NCBI GenBank assembly: GCA_947470005.1
Contig: CANISA010000015.1
Location: 1-13,593, forward strand
DNA length: 13,593 nt
From: Legionellaceae bacterium
GTDB lineage: Bacteria; Pseudomonadota; Gammaproteobacteria; Legionellales; Legionellaceae
Direction: 5' to 3'
In this document: one piece after another, positions 6,412 to 13,315 of the stretch
Position numbering within the stretch: the stretch's first letter is position 1
Layout of the letters: the number at the start of each line of letters is the position of its first letter
Notes under the pieces: generated by a model
The model's input: only the letters and a program-made list of their open reading frames with translations
Databases searched by the model: none
What the model was told of the DNA's origin: nothing
Program-made: the position numbers and the translations under genes

Positions 6412-7509
6412 CTAAATGGGCACACCGTGTTTGACAAATCGTGGTTTTCCGACGTGAGCCGGAATTTTTTTGCCACGAATATCAACGCAAATGATCGCTT
6501 CGGCGGTGTTAACGGCGGCTTCGGTCGATAGTCGTGCGAGGGCAATGGAATGGCCTAATGTCGGTGAATACGTGCCACTGGTAATGACACCCACGGGGTT
6601 CGTGCCCATGAAGACGGTTTGACCTTGCCGCATGACCCCCGTGCCGCTCAGCGAGAGGCCCACGAGTTGACGCCTGACGCCCTGGCGTTTTTGAGAGAGC
6701 AAGGCACCCATGCCAATGAAATCCCTGTCTTCAGGTTGCCATTTGATGGTCCAGGCGAGTCCTGATTCAAGGGGCGTGGTTGTTTCATCCATGTCTTGGC
6801 CGTAGAGCAACATCCCTGCTTCCAAGCGAAGCGTGTCGCGTGCGGCCAGCCCACAGGGCTTGACACCCGCGTTAAGTAAGTTGGTCCATAAGCCGGAAAC
6901 AGCGTCCTCTGGGAGAATGATCTCGAGTCCGTCTTCTCCGGTATACCCTGTCCGTGCAAAAAACCAGTCACTTGTATCGACGCATTCAAAGGGGGCGAGC
7001 GTGGAAACGGCATCGGCCTGTGCTGGATTTAAGATGGTTTGTATTTTTTCGAGCGCAAGCGGCCCTTGAACGGCGATCATGGCGAGCTCAGGGCGCTCTT
7101 GAAGACCCGCGGAAAATCCGGCCATTTTTTCGCGGATCCACGGTAATACGCGCGCCTTGGTTGCTGAATTGAATACCACGCGATAATTGTCTGGCGCGCG
7201 TTGATAGACAATCAAGTCATCGATGATTCCACCGTGCTCATTGCAGAGGCAACTGTACAGTGCGCGACCAACATGTTGAAGTTGATCAACATCATTGCAC
7301 AGTAGTTTTCGAAGAAATTGTCGACCTCCAGCCCCCAAGACATCGACAACGGTCATGTGTGAGACATCAAACATGCCGGCGGCAGTGCGTATCGTGTGAT
7401 GTTCTTGAAGTTGCGACCCATAGTGCAGGGGCATTTCCCAGCCATGGAAATCGACCATCCTACCACCTAAACTCAGGTGATTCGCATGAAGAGGGGTTTT
7501 TGCAATCAC
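6412..7509 (-). CDS. gcvT: Aminomethyltransferase (glycine cleavage T protein)
   Basis: This 365-aa protein uses tetrahydrofolate to release ammonia from the aminomethyl-lipoyl arm of GcvH, giving methylene-THF. Family blocks are K-T-P-L-H (4-8), M-V-D-F-H-G-W-E-M-P (18-27), G-M-F-D-V-S-H-M near 45-52, the folate-site G-G-I-I-D-D-L-I-V-Y with D97/D98, R-T-G-Y-T-G-E-D-G-L-E mid-protein, and a C-terminal G-V-I-T-S-G-T-Y-S-P-T-L-G. The start is GTG 7509: AAAGGAG sits 6 bases before it and the protein then begins at the family position. A further in-frame start at 7542 would add 11 unrelated residues upstream of this ribosome-binding site. The length equals E. coli GcvT (about 364). It is the first gene of the unit. 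Confidence 0.95.
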   Translation of the reverse strand: MIAKTPLHANHLSLGGRMVDFHGWEMPLHYGSQLQEHHTIRTAAGMFDVSHMTVVDVLGAGGRQFLRKLLCNDVDQLQHVGRALYSCLCNEHGGIIDDLIVYQRAPDNYRVVFNSATKARVLPWIREKMAGFSAGLQERPELAMIAVQGPLALEKIQTILNPAQADAVSTLAPFECVDTSDWFFARTGYTGEDGLEIILPEDAVSGLWTNLLNAGVKPCGLAARDTLRLEAGMLLYGQDMDETTTPLESGLAWTIKWQPEDRDFIGMGALLSQKRQGVRRQLVGLSLSGTGVMRQGQTVFMGTNPVGVITSGTYSPTLGHSIALARLSTEAAVNTAEAIICVDIRGKKIPAHVGKPRFVKHGVPI

Positions 7510-7544
7510 GGCGTACTCCTTTACGGTGCGGCATTTTAGCACCG

Positions 7545-7572
7545 ATTATACCTAGAAGTGTCTCATCATCAA
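7545..7572 (-). promoter_or_regulatory. Sigma70-like promoter of the gcvT-led operon
   Basis: On the minus strand, TTGATG (7572-7567) and a perfect TATAAT (7550-7545) are separated by 16 bases. A start about 7 bases downstream gives a leader of roughly 29 nt before GTG 7509, which contains the ribosome-binding site and leaves no room for a glycine riboswitch. Confidence 0.7.
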
Positions 7573-7601
7573 GGGGGAAATAGGAGTATCTGCATTGTCG
7601 C

Positions 7602-7628
7602 TTTATCCTTCATCAAAAGCAGGATAAG
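7602..7628. repeat. Inverted repeat in the gcvT/ABC divergent intergenic region
   Basis: The arms TTTATCCT (7602-7609) and AGGATAAG (7621-7628) can form an 8-bp stem (one G-T pair) with an 11-nt loop. There is no T run on either side, so it is not a typical intrinsic terminator. It lies between the gcvT promoter and the permease start and could be an operator or an mRNA leader hairpin. Role unproven. Confidence 0.35.
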
Positions 7629-7686
7629 ATCCAGCGGGTAGAAGGGGATTAGCCTGGTCCGCCTGACGCACACGAGAGGGGGCAAG

Positions 7687-9426
7687 GTGGGAAGCAATCG
7701 CGTTTATTTTAGCAATCGCGAAAAAGTCAGCCGTTTTATGAACGGGTGGGATGTATTGCTTTTGATCGCGGTATTCTCAGCTCTTTTCTTCTTGGGCTGG
7801 GCAGGGCAACAAATGGCGACGCCGTATGCGCTGGGCGATCCATTGCCTCTGTCGCTTGACCCGGGAAATTTGCCTTTTTATGCCTTGCGCACGGTGCTGC
7901 GCATGTTCATTGCGCTTATTTTATCGATTATATTTACATTTATCGTGGGTGCACTGGCGGCTAAAAATCGGCGAGCTGAACAAATCATTATTCCCGCAAT
8001 TGATATTCTTCAGTCTGTTCCGGTGTTAAGTTTTTTAGCGATTACGGTTACCGGGTTTATTCATTTTTTTCCAGGCAGCCTCTTAGGCCCGGAGTGTGCT
8101 TCTATTTTTGTTATTTTTACTGCACAAGTGTGGAATATTACGTTTAGCTTCTATCAGTCGCTTAAAACAGTGCCTGATGATCTGCATGAGGCGGCTGCGA
8201 TGTTTCAACTCTCGGCGTGGCAATGTTTTTGGAAGGTTGAGGTGCCTTGTTCGTTGTCGGGTTTATTGTGGAACCTGATGATGTCGATGTCTGCGAGCTG
8301 GTTTTTTGTGGTGTTGTCTGAGGCCATTATTGTGGCGCATCAAGACATTCGATTACCAGGCGTTGGATCGTATATCGCCTTGGCCATTGAGCAACGTAAC
8401 CTTCACGCGCTGGGTTATGCCATTTTGACCATGGTTATTGTTATTTTTCTTTATGATCAAATTTTATTTCGGCCCCTGTTGGCGTGGTCTGATAAATTTA
8501 AAATGGCAGATAATCCTGATGAGGACACGTATCAGTCGTGGTTGCTTGATTGGATCCGTCAAAGCCCATTGATGAAGCGTATGGATATTGGTTTGCAGTG
8601 GTTTAAAGAGGCGGTGGTCAATGCGCGTTGGCTTTGTCGAAGCGGCTCAACGACCGTACGAGAGGTTGATTTTAATCGACAACGGCGTTTGGATTGGTTC
8701 TGGAATATTCTCTTGTTGATGTCTATTTTGGCCGGCGGATATGCCTTATTTACTTATATTTTTACAGCACTTAATCTTCATGATGTGTTGCATGTTGCCT
8801 TTCTTGGTGCGATTACTGGCACCCGCGTTATCGTGTTGATCCTTGTGAGTTCGTTGGTGTGGATCCCCGTGGGAGTTTGGATCGGGCAGCGTCCGCACTT
8901 TTCACAAAAGACACAAGCAGTTATCCAGTTTGTTGCGGCTTTTCCTGCTAATTTATTTTATCCGCTCTTTGTGATTGCAATCGTGCGCTTTCACTTGAGC
9001 GTTGAGATCTGGGTGACGCCGCTCATGATTTTAGGTACGCAGTGGTATATTTTGTTTAATGTCATTGCAGGAGCATCGATGATCCCACGTGATTTGTGCT
9101 TGGTGGCCGATAATTTTGGTGTCACCGGTTGGCAGTGGTGGCGCCGGCTTGCGTTGCCCGCTATATTTCCGTTTTATATCACAGGTGCTATTAGCGCGGC
9201 CGGTGGGGCTTGGAACGCAAGCATTGTGGCTGAATGGGTGAGCTGGGGCAGCACGACTCTGCAGGCGACGGGGCTGGGGGAATACATCCACGCGAGCACC
9301 CTGGCAGGTAACTTTCCGAAGTTGGCGTTGGGGACGGGCATGATGTGTGTTTATGTGCTCCTGTTTAATCAGCTCATTTGGCGCCCCCTGTATCGTCTCG
9401 CAGAAGCGCGTTTTAATTATCATTGA
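7687..9426 (+). CDS. ABC transporter permease, fused double NitT/TauT-type domain
   Basis: This 579-aa inner-membrane protein has two copies of the binding-protein-dependent permease domain in one chain. Hydrophobic segments lie near 22-40, 68-92, 105-128, 140-157, 192-215 and 240-262, then near 337-360, 372-398, 415-432, 440-460, 493-510 and 545-565, about 12 helices. A polar 70-residue linker (265-335) joins the halves. Each half carries an ATPase-docking loop: L-H-E-A-A-A-M...E-V-P (166-187, a clear EAA motif) and L-V-A-D-N-F-G-V...A-L-P (472-491). SsuC/TauC-like permeases normally act as dimers; the fusion makes one polypeptide of the pair. The start is GTG 7687 with a G-rich AGAGGGGG ahead of it; an ATG at 7738 has no ribosome-binding site. 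The ATPase gene follows after 6 bases. The substrate is unknown. Confidence 0.9.
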   Translation: MGSNRVYFSNREKVSRFMNGWDVLLLIAVFSALFFLGWAGQQMATPYALGDPLPLSLDPGNLPFYALRTVLRMFIALILSIIFTFIVGALAAKNRRAEQIIIPAIDILQSVPVLSFLAITVTGFIHFFPGSLLGPECASIFVIFTAQVWNITFSFYQSLKTVPDDLHEAAAMFQLSAWQCFWKVEVPCSLSGLLWNLMMSMSASWFFVVLSEAIIVAHQDIRLPGVGSYIALAIEQRNLHALGYAILTMVIVIFLYDQILFRPLLAWSDKFKMADNPDEDTYQSWLLDWIRQSPLMKRMDIGLQWFKEAVVNARWLCRSGSTTVREVDFNRQRRLDWFWNILLLMSILAGGYALFTYIFTALNLHDVLHVAFLGAITGTRVIVLILVSSLVWIPVGVWIGQRPHFSQKTQAVIQFVAAFPANLFYPLFVIAIVRFHLSVEIWVTPLMILGTQWYILFNVIAGASMIPRDLCLVADNFGVTGWQWWRRLALPAIFPFYITGAISAAGGAWNASIVAEWVSWGSTTLQATGLGEYIHASTLAGNFPKLALGTGMMCVYVLLFNQLIWRPLYRLAEARFNYH

Positions 9427-9432
9427 GGGTGT

Positions 9433-10737
9433 ATGGCTGAAACCATTATTGAAATTGAACACTTACGCAAAGCCTATAAAAAAGCCGCAACCCAAGAATT
9501 GCTGGTGCTTGAGGACATTAGTTTTAAACTGCAGAAAGGCGAAATTGTGGCGTTGCTGGGGCGATCGGGCTCAGGTAAATCCACGTTGCTGCGTATTATG
9601 GCGGGGCTTGTGGCGCCGACCAGCGGCCATGTTACTTACCGTGGTCAACGGGTGACGAGGCCTGTCCCTGGCATTGCGATGGTGTTTCAATCGTTTGCAC
9701 TTATGCCGTGGCTGACTGTTTTGGAGAACGTCGAGTTAGGTCTCGAAGCGCAAGGCGTTGGGCGAGAGGAACGCCGGCGCCGTGCGATCGAGGCCATTGA
9801 TATTATTGGGTTGGATGGATTTGAGTCGGCGTATCCCAGAGAGCTTTCTGGCGGGATGCGGCAACGGGTAGGCTTTGCGCGGGCGCTGGTTATTAATCCA
9901 GACGTGTTGCTGATGGATGAACCGTTTTCGGCACTGGATGTGCTGACGGCAGAAAATTTAAAGTCGGATTTATTGGCCCTCTGGCAGGATAAAAAAACCA
10001 ATACCAATGGCATCTTATTGGTGACCCATAACATTGAAGAAGCGGCAACGCTTGCTGACCGCATCATCATCTTAGGCAGTGATCCAGGTCATATTCGTGC
10101 AGATTTACAGGTTAATCTTCCTCAACCGCGTGATTCGGAGAGCCCTGAATTTCGTGGGTTGGTTGATAGAATCTATACGCTGATGACGACCGGTTTTAGT
10201 GAAAAAGCCAAGCATGCTCAACGTGAGCGACAAATCAATTTAGGCTATCGTTTGCCCGATGTTGATCCCTCTGAGCTGTCGGGGTTGATTGACACCATGA
10301 AATCATTTGAAGCGAAGATTGATTTACCGGAGCTTGCCGATGAGCTTATGATGAATGTGGATGATTTGTTTCCTATCTTGGAGACGTTAGAAATTTTAGG
10401 GTTTGCTCAAGTTTTAGAGGGGGATACGCACCTCACGATGCTAGGCAAGCAATTTTCTGAGGCGGATCTTCATGAGCGTAAGTATTTGTTTGCACAGCGT
10501 TTATTAGAGACAGTACCGTTAGCACGTTATATTCGTCGTGTGTTGGATGAAAAAATGGGTCATCGGGTGTCAGAAGAACGCTTTTTAAGCAAATTGGAAG
10601 ATTATTTAAGTGAAAAAGAAGCCGAGCGCGTGCTATCCACGATGATTGACTGGGGCCGTTATGCGGAGCTTTTTGCTTATGATTTTAATACCGGGATCCT
10701 CAGCCTTGAGAACCCCGGCTTTAAAAGTACCATGTAA
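9433..10737 (+). CDS. ABC transporter ATP-binding protein with C-terminal AAA-associated domain
   Basis: This 434-aa protein is a complete NitT/TauT-type nucleotide-binding domain: Walker A G-R-S-G-S-G-K-S-T (43-51), Q-loop Q86, signature L-S-G-G-M (138-142), Walker B V-L-L-M-D-E (158-163), D-loop S-A-L-D and switch H199. Residues from about 285 onward form an extra 150-residue charged, helical, winged-helix-like region (L-P-E-L-A-D-E-L-M-M-N-V-D-D-L-F-P-I-L-E, then R-R-V-L-D-E-K-M-G-H-R-V). This matches my memory of the AAA-associated C-terminal domain found on a subset of these ATPases. An AGGG overlapping the permease stop precedes ATG 9433. It powers the neighbouring permease from the cytoplasm. 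The tail could sense a ligand or gate activity (inference). Confidence 0.92.
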   Translation: MAETIIEIEHLRKAYKKAATQELLVLEDISFKLQKGEIVALLGRSGSGKSTLLRIMAGLVAPTSGHVTYRGQRVTRPVPGIAMVFQSFALMPWLTVLENVELGLEAQGVGREERRRRAIEAIDIIGLDGFESAYPRELSGGMRQRVGFARALVINPDVLLMDEPFSALDVLTAENLKSDLLALWQDKKTNTNGILLVTHNIEEAATLADRIIILGSDPGHIRADLQVNLPQPRDSESPEFRGLVDRIYTLMTTGFSEKAKHAQRERQINLGYRLPDVDPSELSGLIDTMKSFEAKIDLPELADELMMNVDDLFPILETLEILGFAQVLEGDTHLTMLGKQFSEADLHERKYLFAQRLLETVPLARYIRRVLDEKMGHRVSEERFLSKLEDYLSEKEAERVLSTMIDWGRYAELFAYDFNTGILSLENPGFKSTM

Positions 10738-10760
10738 GCGTGCCCACCAATGCGCCTGAA

Positions 10761-12281
10761 CTATGGGCTAGGGCTAGAAAAGCAGGCCATGGTATTGATG
10801 ACAACTGGAGGACTTTCTACTGATGCAGAAGCCGGTCCGCTTGCTCCAGGTGAAAAAAATGGGCTTGCAAAGGCATGGGTTGGAGACCGTAGTTTGGTGC
10901 GAACCGGCGACCCGAACACGGGAGCTGGCTGGCATACCGTGCTGTTTAATAAATCCACCGTGCCTTCGTATTCAACACCATGTGTTCCCCTCGTCTGCAA
11001 TCGGCTTAGGTTTTGAAACGCATGATTGCACGTTTTACAACACAACTTAGAAACACCGATGCGTATTTTGGGTTCCGCCTCATCATTAAGATTATAATGT
11101 CTAGTGTGTTGTAGATAATAAGCAATTAATTGTTCAGCATGGAAATGTCGAACGAGTGATGATCGTAACGATTCACCCACAGGGATGGGCTCTAACTGAA
11201 CCATGGATTCTGAGTTTGCAGAAAATTGACTGAGGTGACTTTCAATCTCATCACTGTTTTTAATCTTCCCCGCAGGTAGTAAAAGTGTAAATGAACCAGC
11301 GCCCAAGATGGCAGCTGTTTCTATTGTAGAAAAAGAGTCAGGGGTGGCCGCTTCTTCGGATAAGGGTCTTGTTGCGTTAACTAATTTGAGCAATGCTTGC
11401 GCCAAGAGGGCCTGATTTTGTGAGGTGCCTCCCGTGGCATACAGGTCAACCACACAGGCGATGATCAGGGTTGGTAAATCATCTTCATTAAAATCGGAGC
11501 GACCCACCTGATTAAGAAATCGTCGAATAAGGCCTACCTTTTGTCTAAGCGTCTCAGCCAAGAGGTCTGATGATTCGTTTCCACTTGAGTTTGCCCCAAT
11601 AATTAACTCACCGTCCACAATTGTTACCGCAGAGACGACGGAAAAACCTTGCTTCAAACTCAAGAGCCTGGCTAGGCTATCGTAACGACGTTGGTATCGC
11701 TCATGGGTATAATGTTCTCTCCCATCCGTAGGTGCGCATGCTAATTGACTGTCTAAAATCATGCCATCTAGTTCAGTGAGAACGTTGTCTTCTTCCTCTG
11801 CTGACAAGCAGATGCCTGACAAGCAGGGATCAAATGTTTGTTCATCTAACGATTGCTTTAATAAGCTAACTGTTGATCTTAAAAATTCGGGGATGGACTG
11901 AGGCAATTGAGGACGTAGTTGAATTGATTTTTTGGGAGGCTTAAAGTAGGTATCAAGCAGGTTTTCTTTTTGCGGAGCGGGAATGCGTGCCACGTTGAGT
12001 TTGTTTGTTAATTGAGAGATTAGGTCTTGAATGGCACTATTTTCTGCTATAAATTGATTGATCATCTGAATCGATTGCGCTTGTGTGTAACGGCCTCTGA
12101 TGCTGTAATTTAGCTGATTAAGTAATAGTCCGATGATATTTTTCTGAGCCCGTTCGCGTAGTTGATCGACGTTAGGTTTTTTGGGTGCTTTCTCGGCACT
12201 CGCGGCTGACGACGAGTTAGCTGAATTTTGCGTGGGATCACTGAGCTGCTCCATCATGGCTAATAATTGACGTTTAGGCAT
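10761..12281 (-). CDS. Putative OTT_1508-like deaminase-fold protein, candidate secreted effector
   Basis: This 506-aa protein starts at ATG 12281 with AAGGA 7 bases upstream. I know no characterised relative. Residues 20-40 are Ser/Ala/Lys/Pro-rich, and 40-210 are mostly helical and polar. At 213-234 S-V-V-S-A-V-T-I-V-D-G-E-L-I-I-G-A-N-S-S-G looks like the first two strands of a cytidine-deaminase fold. After a helical insert of about 145 residues come H-A-E (381-383) and I-G-V-S-K-L-C-C-K-T-C (408-418), the zinc-ligand and catalytic-glutamate pattern, then R-G-T-H-G-V-E-Y (431-438). The large insert and the I-G-V-S-K-L-C-C-x-x-C string match the OTT_1508-type deaminases I recall from Orientia and fungi. 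The tail 450-506 is Ser/Pro-rich and probably disordered. No signal peptide or membrane segment is seen. Secretion is inference only. Confidence 0.62.
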   Translation of the reverse strand: MPKRQLLAMMEQLSDPTQNSANSSSAASAEKAPKKPNVDQLRERAQKNIIGLLLNQLNYSIRGRYTQAQSIQMINQFIAENSAIQDLISQLTNKLNVARIPAPQKENLLDTYFKPPKKSIQLRPQLPQSIPEFLRSTVSLLKQSLDEQTFDPCLSGICLSAEEEDNVLTELDGMILDSQLACAPTDGREHYTHERYQRRYDSLARLLSLKQGFSVVSAVTIVDGELIIGANSSGNESSDLLAETLRQKVGLIRRFLNQVGRSDFNEDDLPTLIIACVVDLYATGGTSQNQALLAQALLKLVNATRPLSEEAATPDSFSTIETAAILGAGSFTLLLPAGKIKNSDEIESHLSQFSANSESMVQLEPIPVGESLRSSLVRHFHAEQLIAYYLQHTRHYNLNDEAEPKIRIGVSKLCCKTCNHAFQNLSRLQTRGTHGVEYEGTVDLLNSTVCQPAPVFGSPVRTKLRSPTHAFASPFFSPGASGPASASVESPPVVINTMACFSSPSP

Positions 12282-12305
12282 AGAAATTTCCTTAAATAAC
12301 GTACG

Positions 12306-12321
12306 TTGGGTCTTGACCCAA
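12306..12321. promoter_or_regulatory. Perfect dyad in the leader of the deaminase-like gene
   Basis: TTGGGTC-TT-GACCCAA has two perfect 7-base arms with a 2-base centre, 24 bases upstream of ATG 12281. The tight centre suits a dimeric regulator's operator better than an RNA hairpin. No regulator is identified. Confidence 0.5.
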
Positions 12322-12375
12322 GAATTAAATGTTGTCTAATAGGGTGTTATATATTCGAATGATACGAGGCGCGTT

Positions 12376-12405
12376 ATAATCGCATGAGGTTTTATATGTA
12401 GTCAA
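12376..12405 (-). promoter_or_regulatory. Candidate promoter of the deaminase-like gene
   Basis: TTGACT (12405-12400) and GATTAT (12381-12376) on the minus strand are 18 bases apart, matching the sigma70 consensus at 5/6 and 4/6. This gives a leader of roughly 90 nt that contains the dyad. The -35 overlaps the region just after the stop of the upstream membrane-protein gene. The -10 is weak, so alternatives are possible. Confidence 0.35.
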
Positions 12406-12408
12406 GTA

Positions 12409-12603
12409 TTATGTTGAGCGTACAAATAAAATCAACAAGGTGACAAATGCGATCAAAATAAGGCCTAAAATACCCATGCTTAAAAAGCTTTTGGTTATTT
12501 TTTCGCGACTATATTGCTCGGGCTGTGCTTTGATCGAACGGTAAGTAAACCAGGCAATCAAGCCAGCGCCCACGACAGCTAACAGCTGATATAATGTTTC
12601 CAT
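12409..12603 (-). CDS. Small two-helix membrane protein, unknown function
   Basis: This 64-aa protein starts at ATG 12603 with AGGAG 7 bases upstream, one base after the stop of the flavin reductase gene. Two hydrophobic helices (about 4-21, A-V-V-G-A-G-L-I-A-W, and 41-61, L-S-M-G-I-L-G-L-I-L-I-A-F) are joined by a charged 20-residue loop with K, E, R and Q. A longer start at 12693 would add 30 residues overlapping the upstream gene in another frame and has no support. I do not recognise the family. Its position suggests co-transcription with ubiD-fre. Confidence 0.72.
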   Translation of the reverse strand: METLYQLLAVVGAGLIAWFTYRSIKAQPEQYSREKITKSFLSMGILGLILIAFVTLLILFVRST

Positions 12604-12604
12604 T

Positions 12605-13315
12605 TTATACTCCTGGTGAAGGTTTCGCCTCAAAAGCAAAGGCATCCGAATACAATTGGCTGGCGGAAACACCATGTGCGACGAGCTCATCACGTAGGGT
12701 ATAGACCATATCGAAAGGCCCCGCTAATACGATTTGCCAATCCCGCAGATCGCTCACACGGTGCTTGATGACGAGGGAAGGAATTGATTCTTTGTTTGTT
12801 TCTGACCGTCGTGAACAATAAGTAAACCATGGCGCTTGTTTTTCCCATACGCGTGCGAGGTCATCCATGTATAAATCGTCTGCTGTTCGTGCATTCCAAT
12901 ACAACATAACGGCGCGTGTTTGGCCGTCCATGAGCAATTGTTCAATCATGGCTTTGATGGGGGCGAAACCGGTTCCACCCGCAATAAACAGAATGGGTTT
13001 TATGGGATCCAATGCGCGTAAGGTGCATTGGCCAAGGGGCATGCGAAGGGTGACCAGGCTTTGCAGCGTCATCTCGTGAAGCAAGCGCTCATTGCCAGGG
13101 GTATCGTGGCCATGGCGAATATGCAATTCGTAGGTGCGAGAGGCATTGGGTGCGTTTGCGATGGAGTAGCTTAATGCATGCGGTTCTGAGATGAGTTGCA
13201 GATACTGTCCTGCTTCGTAATCGATGTAGGGTTCAGGGGCCAAAATAACGTGTAATAGATGCTTGGTTAGCGCTGTGGTGCGCACGACGCGTGCATGGGT
13301 TATTTGATCGGGCAT
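12605..13315 (-). CDS. fre: NAD(P)H-flavin reductase (Fre-like)
   Basis: This 236-aa protein belongs to the ferredoxin-reductase family and has the same length as E. coli Fre (233). The N-terminal beta-barrel carries A-G-Q-Y-L-Q-L (35-41) and the flavin-binding block L-S-Y-S-I-A-N-A-P (48-56). The nucleotide-binding half has F-I-A-G-G-T-G-F-A-P-I-K (110-121), and the end has A-G-P-F-D-M-V-Y and L-Y-S-D-A-F. The enzyme reduces free flavins with NAD(P)H. ATG 13315 is chosen, with AGGA about 9 bases upstream. Starts further upstream lie within ubiD and add residues that do not fit the family. It overlaps the ubiD stop by 16 bases. The ubiD-fre order is known from enterobacteria, where Fre may feed reduced FMN into prenyl-FMN synthesis. 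The usual Arg of R-x-Y/F-S is Leu48 here. Confidence 0.88.
   Translation of the reverse strand: MPDQITHARVVRTTALTKHLLHVILAPEPYIDYEAGQYLQLISEPHALSYSIANAPNASRTYELHIRHGHDTPGNERLLHEMTLQSLVTLRMPLGQCTLRALDPIKPILFIAGGTGFAPIKAMIEQLLMDGQTRAVMLYWNARTADDLYMDDLARVWEKQAPWFTYCSRRSETNKESIPSLVIKHRVSDLRDWQIVLAGPFDMVYTLRDELVAHGVSASQLYSDAFAFEAKPSPGV

Noticed and set aside
7510..7542. Longer N-terminus for gcvT starting at 7542
   Set aside because: It would include the ribosome-binding site of GTG 7509, and the 11 added residues do not fit the family.
9031..9462. 143-codon open frame antisense to the permease
   Set aside because: It is antisense to clear transmembrane coding sequence, has no family features, and its composition is what a shadow frame gives.
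10691..10718. Terminator hairpin at the end of the ABC ATPase gene
   Set aside because: The CCGGG/CCCGG arms with a CTCA/TGAG inner stem lie inside the coding sequence, have internal mismatches and are followed by only three T.
10742..10768. Bidirectional terminator between the convergent ABC ATPase and deaminase-like genes
   Set aside because: Only a 5-bp GCCCA/TGGGC stem with a 17-nt loop and no T run; it also enters the coding end of the other gene.
12604..12693. 30-residue longer start for the small membrane protein
   Set aside because: It overlaps the end of fre in another frame, while AGGAG precedes ATG 12603.
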